A stretch of DNA of 64,000 nucleotides from a virus. The stretch lies in the IMG/VR virus record IMGVR_UViG_3300027287_000002, positions 82,709-146,708 of that record; one strand, given 5' to 3'. Numbering within the stretch: the stretch's first letter is position 1; each line of letters starts with the position of its first letter. Shown here piece after piece: positions 34,445 through 43,742 of this stretch. The notes under the pieces are model-generated. The model had not been told where the DNA came from. It was given only the letters and a program-made list of their open reading frames with translations, and made no database searches. The position numbers and the translations under genes were made by a program.

Positions 34445-35494
34445 ATGGAAGTCCATTTTCATGTTAAACAAAACAGACAACATTTAAGATCATTGATCAG
34501 TTTGTCTAAAAAAAATAAAACATCTCGTGCAGTAAAATTTGAATGTTTTAATAACACCATTAAAGCAACTGCTACAAATAATGATTTCATCTTGTCATGT
34601 ATTTTAGACGGATCTATCTATGATGATGGTATTGTCTTTTTACCTACTGATGTTTTAGATAAAGCTATGAGATCATCTACTATCATTTTAAAAGATGATC
34701 GCATCTCTTATGGTGAAGAACCTGATGGTCTTTTCTCTCAAGGTGATATTGAAACTGTTGAGTTTACTCAATTAGAATTTACTAGCAAAGAAGATGATTT
34801 TGAAACCTTTACAGGTAAAAAGATCAATCAAGCACAAGCGATTGAACTCGGATATGCTCTTAAAAATGCTGTTCGTTTCTTATCCAAAGAAGAAGGAAAG
34901 AATAAAATCACAGGTGTTTATTATGATCCAACCAATCGTAATATCGTATCTACTGATGGTACTAAACTCTTTACTCAAAAGCTAACATTTGAATTTGTCA
35001 ATCAAAAGGCTTTGATCCCTGCTGATGCTATTCCTATTCTTGCTGATAACCTTATTAATGCTCATGCTAGTGTTAAGGATTGTCATTTGAATATCCAAAA
35101 TGCGACTACAAGATATTCAATTTTGCTGGTGAATGAAAGTTTTCCAAACTACTTAAATGTCATGCCTAAAGATGCTGATCTTGAAAAGATCAATATCTCT
35201 GCTCGTGGCAAACAAGCATTATATGAAAGCGAAAAAGTGATTGATACACCTATTATGAAAATAGATGTAGATGAAAGATCCACATTGAGATTGACCAATA
35301 CAGAAAGTCAATATGTATGGCAAGAGAATGAATTTCAAGGTAAAGAACGATCTGTTAATTTCAATATTAACAACCTCACTCAAGTTCTAGCTTTAACTGA
35401 AAACATTTACTGCAATCCTAGAAACTTTTCATCTGCACCATTCTTATTTACAAAAGATAATGTTAAAATCTTATTGATGCCTACAAAAGTTTAA
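34445..35494 (+). CDS. dnaN: DNA polymerase III beta-type sliding clamp
   Basis: This 349-residue protein has the three-domain length and landmarks of DnaN, the ring that tethers the replicative polymerase. The middle domain reads GYALKNAVRFLSKEEGKNK, then an ITGVYYD...VSTDGTKLF segment typical of clamp domain 2. ESFPNYLNVMP near residue 235 matches the family's FPDYxxxxP, and the last residues LLMPTKV match the MPxxL end. AAAAGGAAA precedes the ATG, 80 bases after the tandem paralogues. No polymerase is in the window. It likely serves a phage or host polymerase, with the primase and ligase encoded nearby. Confidence 0.88.
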   Translation: MEVHFHVKQNRQHLRSLISLSKKNKTSRAVKFECFNNTIKATATNNDFILSCILDGSIYDDGIVFLPTDVLDKAMRSSTIILKDDRISYGEEPDGLFSQGDIETVEFTQLEFTSKEDDFETFTGKKINQAQAIELGYALKNAVRFLSKEEGKNKITGVYYDPTNRNIVSTDGTKLFTQKLTFEFVNQKALIPADAIPILADNLINAHASVKDCHLNIQNATTRYSILLVNESFPNYLNVMPKDADLEKINISARGKQALYESEKVIDTPIMKIDVDERSTLRLTNTESQYVWQENEFQGKERSVNFNINNLTQVLALTENIYCNPRNFSSAPFLFTKDNVKILLMPTKV

Positions 35495-35540
35495 AAAGTG
35501 ATGGTATAATATAAAAAGATAGGCAATGTTGCTTATTAAA

Positions 35541-35552
35541 ACACACACACAC
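35541..35552. repeat. Short (AC)6 dinucleotide run
   Basis: ACACACACACAC lies between the clamp gene and the next small gene. It is unusual in this AT-rich sequence and may be prone to slippage. It falls upstream of the chosen start at 35574, so length changes would alter only the leader. Confidence 0.8.
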
Positions 35553-35573
35553 TTTTTTATAGGAATAATGATC

Positions 35574-35795
35574 ATGTCTGACAAAGTAAATGGTTATCAA
35601 ATTCGTACAGATCTTTTACATTTAGCAACTCGTATTGTAGAAGAACAATCTCAAACACAGCTTAAATTATTTGAAGCAAAATTACATATGGCAAAGTCTT
35701 TAGAAGATTTAGCCAAGCTAAATGCACCTGCCAATACAATTGAAGAAATTTTATCTGTTGCTGATAAATTAAATCAATTCGTGCAAACTAAGTAG
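35574..35795 (+). CDS. Small conserved-type phage protein with GYQIRTDLLHLA motif
   Basis: This 73-residue helical protein begins MSDKVNGYQIRTDLLHLA. Similar 'GYxIRTDLLxxA' openings are, from memory, found in small proteins of T4-like and cyanophages with no settled function. The frame is open from ATGs at 35526 and 35568, but AGGA lies 9 bases before the ATG at 35574, and the motif is near the N-terminus in relatives, so I chose this start. Its end overlaps the converging gene at 35788 by 8 bases. Confidence 0.68.
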   Translation: MSDKVNGYQIRTDLLHLATRIVEEQSQTQLKLFEAKLHMAKSLEDLAKLNAPANTIEEILSVADKLNQFVQTK

Positions 35796-36060
35796 CATCA
35801 TCAGGCAAACTTGTAGGATTAAGGATAGACTTATAATCTACTAAAATCCCATCATACATAGGAATCCTGCGACCATCTTCTTGAAATCTTAAAGCAAATG
35901 CTTTGTGAATCTTAAAAATATCATCACTTGAATATCCATCTTCTGTAAGCATATTGATAAAAACTTGAGTGCCTGCATATTTAGCTTGCACAATTAAATC
36001 TTCATCTGAAATTTGTGATACATACAAAATCCATTCTTTTAGTGTCTTTGGATCTTCCAT
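35788..36060 (-). CDS. Unknown 90-residue protein at the end of the replication operon
   Basis: The ATG at 36060 lies 2 bases after the stop codon of the 1948-residue protein, so it is the last gene of that operon. The product has a helical N-terminus (KTLKEWILYVSQISDEDLIV) and a FINMLTEDGYSSDDIFKIH segment, with no cysteine or membrane span. It converges on and overlaps the plus-strand gene ending at 35795. Function unknown. Confidence 0.74.
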   Translation of the reverse strand: MEDPKTLKEWILYVSQISDEDLIVQAKYAGTQVFINMLTEDGYSSDDIFKIHKAFALRFQEDGRRIPMYDGILVDYKSILNPTSLPDDAT

Positions 36061-36062
36061 TT

Positions 36063-39000
36063 TTATTTATTGCCTTTCTTGCTTAGATCAAAAGGATTTA
36101 AAACAGGTTTCAAATCACCTCTCAATACTGCAATTTCTTTTTGTGTATTTTCTAAAGTTTTTTCATTTTCTAGTTCTTTAGTAATAGTAGTAAAAAGAGC
36201 ATCGTCTTGTACTGCTAACATTCCCATTAAACTTTCAGATGATACTTCTTGATCTTCATCTGCATACTTTTTAGATGCTAATTTCATAGATGAAAGTTCA
36301 GGATTATTTTCTTTAAACATTTTTAAACTATCTAGAATAGCTACTCTTTCATTCATATTAGCTTTGACAAGAACTTCTTTTAAGTCTTTCATATAAGTTT
36401 TTACAAGAGTAGATTTTTCTGATTTTGTTAACTGTGTTAAGATTTGATCTCTAAAGAACAAAAACCAACATTCAGTACTTTTAGTATCAAATGGATCTGT
36501 AGGTGCTGATAAATATTCTTCTAAAGTTTCAAAGCCTGCCTCTTTAACTTTTGCATCTACATATTTAGTTAAATGCTTATATGACTTAGAATTGTCATCT
36601 AAAGATAAAGTAAGTTTTGTAGTACTACCAAAGAATTTCCATAGTTCTTCACCTGCTTTAACAACATTACCTTCAGAATCTGTAAAAGTGATTGCATAAA
36701 GATCTAAAAGACTATAAGTTTGTTGCTTGTAAACATCTGTCATTTCGGAAACAAGATAATAACATTTAGCTAGTTTTAAAAGCCACCAACCTGCACCATC
36801 TCTAAGGAAAGTAACAATTTGATGTTTTTGTTGAGAATTAAGTCCTTTAGTATCAGGATTTTTTAGTTTTGAAATTAAATCCAAAACACTTTCTTTATCT
36901 ACTTTTACATCTACTGCTTTTGTTTTTAAACTTGCATTGTGTTCTTCGACTTTTTCAATATAGTTTTTCAATTCTTCCTGAAAAACCAATTGTGATTGTG
37001 CATCATTTCCTGCTGGTAGTGGTGAAACTAGATTAGTTGGATTTAAGAATTTTAATACCAAATCAAAATTCTGTTGTAAAGGAGGATACTGTAGTGTAAG
37101 TATTAGCACAGTAGCATCATATCCAAACTTGGGCCAGATATAATAACCAATCATAGGATTATGTCCTTGACCTTTTTTACCAAGTCCTGTTTCAGGATCA
37201 AAGCTATTAAAAGAACCACCACCATCTGTTACAAGTTCTTTTTTACCTGCCTTTTTACAAGCTACTAATTGAGAAAACAATGCTTTGTTTCCAATACTCT
37301 TTGGGGCACAAGTTGTTGTAAAAAACTCACAATTTTTTACTGAATCAGAATTGACTGCTCTAATTTGTGATGCAATCCAATCGCCTTTTAACCTAATATG
37401 CTTTACATCAGGTACAGAAACACTACTTGTAATTTCAGCAGGTGTTACATTCAAAACACCTGATATACCTGAAACATCTAACTTTTCTTTCAATTCAGGT
37501 GTCAATACAGTAGTGCCTAATTGTTGTAGTATAGTTTTAATTGATGGATGATTAAAACGATTTGGATCTAAAACTGTATGCTTAACAGGATCTTCCTTCT
37601 TATTCTTAAAGTATTCATCAATTTCATTTGATGCTTCTCTTGTAGGCAAAATCGCTCTTGTAAATTCTTCTAAGTTTGGTGTTGTCATTTTATCACTTAC
37701 AACACCATGTTCAATCGCACTGTAGTTTTCAGATAACTTGATAGCACCACTTTTTTTAATAATGTCATTAAAGAACTTCTGATCTGTTTCATGTACTAGA
37801 CCTCTCAATTCATCTATTGACACTGTTGGTTTGCCTTTTTCATCATTAGGTGCTACTGCATCTACCATCACTTCAAGAACTTCATTCTCCTGTCCTTGTC
37901 TAAATGCTCTTGCTGTTCTTTGCTTAATTTCTTCACTATCCCAACCATCTCTATCTAAATGCACAACAGCTTTAAATTTTTGTAAATTAAATCCTCTTGC
38001 ATAAGATGAATTACATACCATTGTAACTACTTGATCATTTTCTGCAATAAAGTTCTTAACAATCTTAATTGCCCATGTCATATCTACAGGCATATTTTTT
38101 ACAGAAGGTTTAGCTACTGCACCTGTCTTTGACATTCTTTCTCTTTCAATCGCTTCAATTTGTTCTTCTGTTAAACGATTGATCTTAAAATTCTCTACAT
38201 TGGTTTTTTTAGTAGCACGACCTTTCTTTAAAGGAACACCTGCCTGATAAAACACAATCATATTAGATAAACAAAGAGCATGAATTTTTGTACGATGTCT
38301 CATAGAAATAGAAATGACTGTTTGTTTTGCTACATCATTATCTTCTGTGAAATAAATTGTTCGTTTAGATTCCTGTAAGAATTTAGTAGCTAAAGCTGTT
38401 GCTTGTTCTACCTTTGGATTTACAAAAGTATAAGTTTTTGGCTCAATGCCTTTCATCTTATTATATTTTGCCATTGCTTTATGTGGATTTAAACTAAACA
38501 AGTGTAATAAAGCAATCTTATCCTTTAAATTACCAACTGCAATATCTTTTTCTTTTTGCAAGGTTACTGAAATATCTTCAGCATTTTGTGTCAATAAAGC
38601 AGAATACCTGTCTTTCATTTCTTTAAGCTGGTTTTTAATGCCACTTGCTACTTCTACATATGCCTTACCTACTTCAGGTGGCATATTTACAGCTGTGTTT
38701 AATTTCACTAAAGGTTTAAGTTGTTTTTTACCTACTGCCTCGTAATCCACATCCATCTTATCTGCAAAGTAAGCATTTTGCTTTAACCAAATATTAAATT
38801 GATGTCTTGCTTCAGGTTTAATACCTACAAACTTGCCACCAATATTGATTGCATATTTATCTGCAAATGCTTTTTCTTTTGCAGGTTCAATAGGATTACC
38901 TGTAGATAAAGATACAAATCTAAATAAATCCATAGGTGATGTTTCTAATGCAGATGCAGTTAGTAAAATCTTTCTTTTATGTTTTACTCCACTAATCGCT

Positions 39001-41909
39001 TGTGCTTTCTTTCCTGTTAAGGCTTCATTCACTTCATCAAAAATCATGCAGTAATATTCATTTTCAAAATCAAACTTGCTTTCGTACATCTTAACAAATT
39101 CGGTATATCCAATTTCTTTTGCACGACTATCAATCTTTTTTTCTACATTCCCAGCTAATCCATCTGCTACATCTTCTGTTAAAAACTTTCTCACTTCACT
39201 TAAAAAGTTTCCTCTTAAAGCATCAGGACCCACAATTAAAAACTTTGCATCCTTTTCTTTTTTTGATCCCAATTGCATTGCAGTCACACCTACTAAGGTT
39301 TTACCTACACCTGTGTCTAATGCCATCACACCTTTTAAATCATTTGCATCTAACCAAGCTAATGCCTCAACTTGCTTATTGTTAAATACAATGTTATCTT
39401 TAAATCCACCTATTGATACAGGTTTATATTTTTCTAAATTCTGTGCATTTAATGCTTTGTCTTTCTGTAAGACAATACCATAATACTTTTCTAATTCTTC
39501 ATGTGCTTTTCTAGTCATCAAACAAGATCCTAAAGAATCTTTGATTGACTCATAATCATCACCATCAAAATAATAAGTTACTCTTGTACCACTAATATTT
39601 TCAATTTCTTCAACTGATGCTCTTGTCTTCTTTAAATTCTTTAAAGCACCTCTTTCACCTTTAAAAGCATCACCTTTTGGTAATGCAATTACAAACCTGC
39701 CTTTAAACCATGTGATATATGGTTCTTCCAAAACATTATAATTGATCTTAATATCACCACTCTCTACTTTAATACCTTCATAGATATTAATAATTTTACC
39801 ATTTGCTCCAACAGAATAACATTTATTTTCGCTTGTTAATCTTCCTGTTGCATTTGCTAAATCTTCCACAGAGAAACCTTTCATTGGTCCCCTTGTGATA
39901 ATATCTTTAGTAACACCTTTAATAGTAGTAGTCTTTACTTTGACCCAATGTGCAAATCTTAAAGGATTTGATGCCTTTGGTGTTGTATCATCAGATAATT
40001 CTACTTCTCTTTCTTCGCCCGGAAGTGCATCTACTACTGAATCAGGTAAATGATCTATCACAATAGGTGGAATATTCATATCCAAATCTTCTGTTAATGG
40101 AATAGGATTTCCAATCTCATCAAATTTAAGTGTACCATCTTTTTTGGTTTCATATTTAGGTACAGGCTCACCATTTTTAAAAATTACATTTCCTAATTCA
40201 TCTTTTTCATAAATCACTCTTCTCTTGATATGCTTAAAGATTAATTGCTTTTGTTGTACTTCTTCACCATTTTGGTTTGTTACTGTAATCGTTCTGATTT
40301 CAGGAAAAGCATCTCTTAAAACCTTTGACTTAATTTGGACATCAAATTTCTTTTGTTGATAAACTTCATATGCAGATAAACCATTTTCGGATTCAATCAC
40401 ACCTAGCTTTTCACTATAAATGGTATGTGCTTTATCTAAAAAGTTCTTTTGTTCTTCTTTGATAGCTACCTTTAAAGTTTTACCTTTGACAATAGAATTT
40501 GGTTTTTCAAGTTCTTTAAGCTGTCCATATAATTGCTTTACTGCTCGCTTATTGATTTGCATATCTGAATCAATAATTTCTTTTTCCATATTATATTCAT
40601 CTAAAACATATTTAAATGAAGGCACATCCACTAAAGACACTAATTTTTCAAACATCTCTTTATATGGATCTTGATCAATATCCCAACCTTGACTCAGAAA
40701 ATAGTTTTGGCAAATTTGAGATAGCTTAAGATTACTATCAATCTTAAATTGCTTAAATTTTGTGATCAATGGTTTTAAAGATAGACCAATTGGTACAATA
40801 TTGTTTTTTGCTATCATATATTCCATAAGATTAGCAAAGGTCAAATCCATATCTGTTTGAGATAAAATCTTTTTAATTACATCTTCTGTTGTACCTACGA
40901 CTGATGTACTTAATAATTTGGCACTTAACTTCTTTTTAGCTAATTGATCCATTTTTACTAAGTAATCTTCTTCTTTGACTTCCGACATCGTATCAATGTC
41001 TAAATCAACAGGCAAATTCATTGTCTGTAAAAAGTCTAGTTTTCTTTTTTTAATAACACCTGCAATCGTAGGCATATTTTTTGGATCATTTAAATATAAA
41101 TCAAGACGATCACCATCTTCTAATTTAACTTCTGTAAATGCTCCGATTCCTGATAACTTAGTCTTTAATTGAGCTTTTTCATACTCAACATATTTCTTCT
41201 TAATCGTATTTGCATTTTCTGCAATCACAACAGCAGGTATTGCTCCTGATACTTCTTTAAACACATCGTATTTTACACCTGTGCTTGTTACTTTTTGTGT
41301 GATCTCATATTGCAAACCTTTTGCTTTGCAAATTAAAGCAATCCATCCTGATAATGACTTCAAACTTTCTTTGAAAAATGCTTGCTTACCTAAACGATTT
41401 GCCACATCAAAAGCACCTGCCATTAAAACAACTTTAGCTTTCTTAAAGACTTCTTCTTGTGAATTACTTGTTGGATTTCCTTGTCTCACAATGAACTCTA
41501 AATATCCTTCCCATACCTTTTGTAAATTCGTTTCAATGAAAGCATCTACTTTTTGAATATTTACTTTCAAGTCAATCCAAAGGTTTTTCAATTCCTCATC
41601 TTGTTCTTTTTCTCTGAAAAATCCCAAATAATACAGATATGCTTTTTCCATATCTTCATCTAAAGACCACTTAACTAAAGACTTATCTTTCGCTACCTGT
41701 GATACTCGATCATTAATATAATCGATTAAGTAATCTTCAAACTCTACCAATTGCTGGTAGTGATTAAAAACATAATTGCCATTTCCTTCGATCTTGCCTC
41801 TAGTAGTATCTCTACTAGACAATTGTGGAACTTTAAAAGCTAATAGAAAATTAGATTTAAATGGATTGGCACTGCGATTTGGATTGTTTATCAATTTCAC
41901 AACAGGCAT
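36063..41909 (-). CDS. Giant 1948-residue SF2/SNF2-type helicase polyprotein
   Basis: A superfamily 2 helicase core lies in the middle of a very long protein. Walker A DTGVGKT ends at residue 871 (GVGKT 867-871), the DEVN Walker B starts at 958, LLTASALETSPMDLFRF is motif III, and QRTARAFRQGQ near residue 1335 is motif VI. About 850 residues precede the core with no recognised domain. After it, near residues 1555-1600, is a separate segment with DGGGSFNSFDPETG and NPMIGYYIWPKFGYDA, which may be another domain. Multi-domain proteins of this kind in phages can protect or remodel entering DNA (DarB-like 'polyvalent' proteins), or act in replication. It sits at the end of the replication operon. 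The helicase call is firm; the role is not. Confidence 0.85.
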   Translation of the reverse strand: MPVVKLINNPNRSANPFKSNFLLAFKVPQLSSRDTTRGKIEGNGNYVFNHYQQLVEFEDYLIDYINDRVSQVAKDKSLVKWSLDEDMEKAYLYYLGFFREKEQDEELKNLWIDLKVNIQKVDAFIETNLQKVWEGYLEFIVRQGNPTSNSQEEVFKKAKVVLMAGAFDVANRLGKQAFFKESLKSLSGWIALICKAKGLQYEITQKVTSTGVKYDVFKEVSGAIPAVVIAENANTIKKKYVEYEKAQLKTKLSGIGAFTEVKLEDGDRLDLYLNDPKNMPTIAGVIKKRKLDFLQTMNLPVDLDIDTMSEVKEEDYLVKMDQLAKKKLSAKLLSTSVVGTTEDVIKKILSQTDMDLTFANLMEYMIAKNNIVPIGLSLKPLITKFKQFKIDSNLKLSQICQNYFLSQGWDIDQDPYKEMFEKLVSLVDVPSFKYVLDEYNMEKEIIDSDMQINKRAVKQLYGQLKELEKPNSIVKGKTLKVAIKEEQKNFLDKAHTIYSEKLGVIESENGLSAYEVYQQKKFDVQIKSKVLRDAFPEIRTITVTNQNGEEVQQKQLIFKHIKRRVIYEKDELGNVIFKNGEPVPKYETKKDGTLKFDEIGNPIPLTEDLDMNIPPIVIDHLPDSVVDALPGEEREVELSDDTTPKASNPLRFAHWVKVKTTTIKGVTKDIITRGPMKGFSVEDLANATGRLTSENKCYSVGANGKIINIYEGIKVESGDIKINYNVLEEPYITWFKGRFVIALPKGDAFKGERGALKNLKKTRASVEEIENISGTRVTYYFDGDDYESIKDSLGSCLMTRKAHEELEKYYGIVLQKDKALNAQNLEKYKPVSIGGFKDNIVFNNKQVEALAWLDANDLKGVMALDTGVGKTLVGVTAMQLGSKKEKDAKFLIVGPDALRGNFLSEVRKFLTEDVADGLAGNVEKKIDSRAKEIGYTEFVKMYESKFDFENEYYCMIFDEVNEALTGKKAQAISGVKHKRKILLTASALETSPMDLFRFVSLSTGNPIEPAKEKAFADKYAINIGGKFVGIKPEARHQFNIWLKQNAYFADKMDVDYEAVGKKQLKPLVKLNTAVNMPPEVGKAYVEVASGIKNQLKEMKDRYSALLTQNAEDISVTLQKEKDIAVGNLKDKIALLHLFSLNPHKAMAKYNKMKGIEPKTYTFVNPKVEQATALATKFLQESKRTIYFTEDNDVAKQTVISISMRHRTKIHALCLSNMIVFYQAGVPLKKGRATKKTNVENFKINRLTEEQIEAIERERMSKTGAVAKPSVKNMPVDMTWAIKIVKNFIAENDQVVTMVCNSSYARGFNLQKFKAVVHLDRDGWDSEEIKQRTARAFRQGQENEVLEVMVDAVAPNDEKGKPTVSIDELRGLVHETDQKFFNDIIKKSGAIKLSENYSAIEHGVVSDKMTTPNLEEFTRAILPTREASNEIDEYFKNKKEDPVKHTVLDPNRFNHPSIKTILQQLGTTVLTPELKEKLDVSGISGVLNVTPAEITSSVSVPDVKHIRLKGDWIASQIRAVNSDSVKNCEFFTTTCAPKSIGNKALFSQLVACKKAGKKELVTDGGGSFNSFDPETGLGKKGQGHNPMIGYYIWPKFGYDATVLILTLQYPPLQQNFDLVLKFLNPTNLVSPLPAGNDAQSQLVFQEELKNYIEKVEEHNASLKTKAVDVKVDKESVLDLISKLKNPDTKGLNSQQKHQIVTFLRDGAGWWLLKLAKCYYLVSEMTDVYKQQTYSLLDLYAITFTDSEGNVVKAGEELWKFFGSTTKLTLSLDDNSKSYKHLTKYVDAKVKEAGFETLEEYLSAPTDPFDTKSTECWFLFFRDQILTQLTKSEKSTLVKTYMKDLKEVLVKANMNERVAILDSLKMFKENNPELSSMKLASKKYADEDQEVSSESLMGMLAVQDDALFTTITKELENEKTLENTQKEIAVLRGDLKPVLNPFDLSKKGNK

Positions 41910-41978
41910 TTTGCTTATCCTTTGTTTTAAGTGAAAATATGCTCTTTTATAATTATGCTTGTAAATATAGATTTAATA

Positions 41979-42359
41979 TTAAATTTTCTCAATCTCATTC
42001 GTAATAGATAACTTGTCTGTACGATCCATCATAAACCATTCCACACTCACAGGTTCAAATTGTGCAAACTTTGCAAACACTGTTTCTTTGTCAAATTCCT
42101 TGCATGAATATACATCCAATTGAATTAAGCCGGGCACTGCTTCATCCCACACATGAATCGCAATATGTGATGTTTCAATAATAGTCACTGCTGTTAAACC
42201 TCTATTGCCTGCCTTGTCAAGATACACAGCATGGGGTCCACTTAAAATCTTCATGTCAATCGCTTGGATCAAATCCTTTAACCATGATTCAATCACATCT
42301 GTTGCCATAGGTGGCTTATTTACATAAGCACGGATTACAATATGTTGGTGTTGTAGCAT
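41979..42359 (-). CDS. speD: SpeD-like (S-adenosylmethionine decarboxylase family) protein
   Basis: This 126-residue protein resembles bacterial class 1B SpeD, a self-cleaving enzyme of polyamine synthesis. IIETSHIAIHVWDE at 60-73 matches the cleavage-site strand (family: ESHxxIHTWPE), and LDVYSCKEF at 81-89 matches the VDVFTCG segment. The three key residues are present: Ser64 (becomes pyruvoyl), His69 and Cys86. However, the residue before Ser64 is Thr, where the family has Glu. Phage SpeD homologues are known and some act on other substrates such as ornithine or arginine, so substrate is open. It lies between the helicase polyprotein and a Cys-rich protein, in the replication operon. Confidence 0.78.
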   Translation of the reverse strand: MLQHQHIVIRAYVNKPPMATDVIESWLKDLIQAIDMKILSGPHAVYLDKAGNRGLTAVTIIETSHIAIHVWDEAVPGLIQLDVYSCKEFDKETVFAKFAQFEPVSVEWFMMDRTDKLSITNEIEKI

Positions 42360-42430
42360 TTTACTACGACCTTTCTTTTTCTATTAAAAAAAATGAGTTT
42401 TTGCTTTATACAAATTTCTTTTAATCATTA

Positions 42431-42865
42431 TTAAAATTCTAACATCCGAACCACTATATATCCCATTCGCCATGCTTGTATTAAATTCCTCTTTACCATA
42501 CTCACATCACCATCTACACTAAAACACTCAGGACAATCCTTATTCCTAAAATCACATTTTACTGTATATGATGGACATCCTTTCTTATCTGCACATACAC
42601 TATTCTTTATCGGTATTAACTTTAAACATCCTTTCGGATCTCTTAATCCCTGCGACTGCATTAATGTTTTCGCATCACCTCTTAATGCTCTGTCTATCAC
42701 TTCCTCTGATATGACAGGCAATAATCTTTCCCATTCACTATCTTTTAATTCTATATACTCACCCCAATTGTCTACATTCTCTTTTGGTATTATTCTAGCT
42801 ACCTTTGGATTACCATATCTCTCATCTGTTATCACACAAAAGATCATTCCATTTTCTCTATACAT
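42431..42865 (-). CDS. Unknown cysteine-rich protein
   Basis: This 144-residue protein has a beta-rich first half (MIFCVITDERYGNPKVARII) and a cluster of five cysteines in CADKKGCPSYTVKCDF and NKDCPECF near residues 90-114, likely binding zinc. A helical end follows (LIQAWRMGYIVVRMLEF). AAAGGAT from the end of the gene before serves as ribosome binding site. It is cotranscribed with the replication genes, so a nucleic-acid role is plausible. No family is recognised. Confidence 0.74.
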   Translation of the reverse strand: MYRENGMIFCVITDERYGNPKVARIIPKENVDNWGEYIELKDSEWERLLPVISEEVIDRALRGDAKTLMQSQGLRDPKGCLKLIPIKNSVCADKKGCPSYTVKCDFRNKDCPECFSVDGDVSMVKRNLIQAWRMGYIVVRMLEF

Positions 42866-42867
42866 TT

Positions 42868-43230
42868 TTAATTATATCCTTTTTTCTTATCTTCTATTGC
42901 CTTTACTGACTGCTCTACCATGTCTTGATCAAATATATCATGATCTGTGATCTGCTCTAATACCTTTTTACTTGCACATAAAATATAAGATAAGATTTTG
43001 GTTTGACCTTCTTCATTATTCACTATTAACTTATGATGTGGCAAAACATGAAATATATTTAAAAGCTGTCCTATCTTAATCCATACATTTAATAATTCCT
43101 GTTCACCTTCAAAATCATTTTGTCCAAAGTAATATGTCTGTGCTAACTGTGATATTAAAAACTCAAATCCTTCTTGATTAAATACATCACTCGGTAGTAG
43201 TTCTTTATCTTCTTCATTGTTGTCTGTCAT
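42868..43230 (-). CDS. Unknown 120-residue acidic protein in the replication operon
   Basis: The ATG at 43230 has AGGAAA 7 bases upstream, inside the end of the CHC2 gene; an in-frame TTG at 43236 is less likely. The N-terminus is acidic (MTDNNEEDKELLP), followed by helical segments including FEFLISQLAQTYYFG and VEQSVKAIEDKKKGYN. There are no zinc or catalytic motifs. It overlaps the CHC2 gene by 17 bases, so coupling is tight. It could be an accessory replication factor, but nothing specific shows this. Confidence 0.72.
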   Translation of the reverse strand: MTDNNEEDKELLPSDVFNQEGFEFLISQLAQTYYFGQNDFEGEQELLNVWIKIGQLLNIFHVLPHHKLIVNNEEGQTKILSYILCASKKVLEQITDHDIFDQDMVEQSVKAIEDKKKGYN

Positions 43231-43738
43231 TTTCAAGTTTCCTGTATATCTTTATCCATAGTTCAGGTTCTGTCTTTTTGGCAAACAATAAAAAATCTAC
43301 TGCTTCCCATAACTTTAAACATTCCTTTAAAGATAATACTTTTTCTTTTGTAATCCTTGACAACTTATTTATTGTTTTCGCCTGCCAATCAATTTCACTA
43401 TCTTCTATATCCACATCTTTAAACACATCAGGTTTCTCATATTCCTGCCATTCGCTTAAACCATATTTCTTTTCTATCATCCTGCAAGCTACATTAAATT
43501 CCACACCTTCTTTTTCCATTACTGTTGATACTACATCTCTTACCTTGCCACAAGCAAAGCAATACCATGTCTTTGTATTATGGTAATATCTTGCACTAGG
43601 TTTTGTATCTACACCACTACCATGTAAATCACATGAAAATTGTTGATCAGATCCATTCGTTCTTACATTATATCCATAAGCACCTAACACTTGATCTAAA
43701 GGTACTTGGTTTTTAATACGATCTGATCTTTTACTCAT
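43214..43738 (-). CDS. CHC2 zinc-domain protein (second half of a split primase)
   Basis: This 174-residue protein carries the N-terminal zinc-binding domain of DnaG-type primases, which recognises the template. Cys36 and His39 (CDLH), then Cys60 and Cys63 (YCFACG) form the CHC2 site. GSGVDTKPSARYYHNTKTWYC has the usual K-P-S-x-x-Y-x-x-x-K order, and DVVSTVMEKEGVEF follows as in the family. The catalytic TOPRIM part is absent and is encoded at 30568-31245 on the other strand. The rest (100-174) is a helical tail. It follows the DnaB-type helicase gene by 4 bases, fitting a primase-helicase partnership. Confidence 0.88.
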   Translation of the reverse strand: MSKRSDRIKNQVPLDQVLGAYGYNVRTNGSDQQFSCDLHGSGVDTKPSARYYHNTKTWYCFACGKVRDVVSTVMEKEGVEFNVACRMIEKKYGLSEWQEYEKPDVFKDVDIEDSEIDWQAKTINKLSRITKEKVLSLKECLKLWEAVDFLLFAKKTEPELWIKIYRKLENDRQQ

Positions 43739-43742
43739 TTTT

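Noticed and set aside
36070-41556. Many plus-strand open frames of 60-135 codons opposite the helicase polyprotein
   Set aside because: They are antisense shadows of a long gene with biased codon use, lack ribosome binding sites and have no recognisable products.
41933-41946. ATATGCTCTTT on the plus strand upstream of the giant helicase as another late promoter
   Set aside because: It points away from the helicase gene and into antisense of the SpeD-like gene, so it does not fit the pattern.
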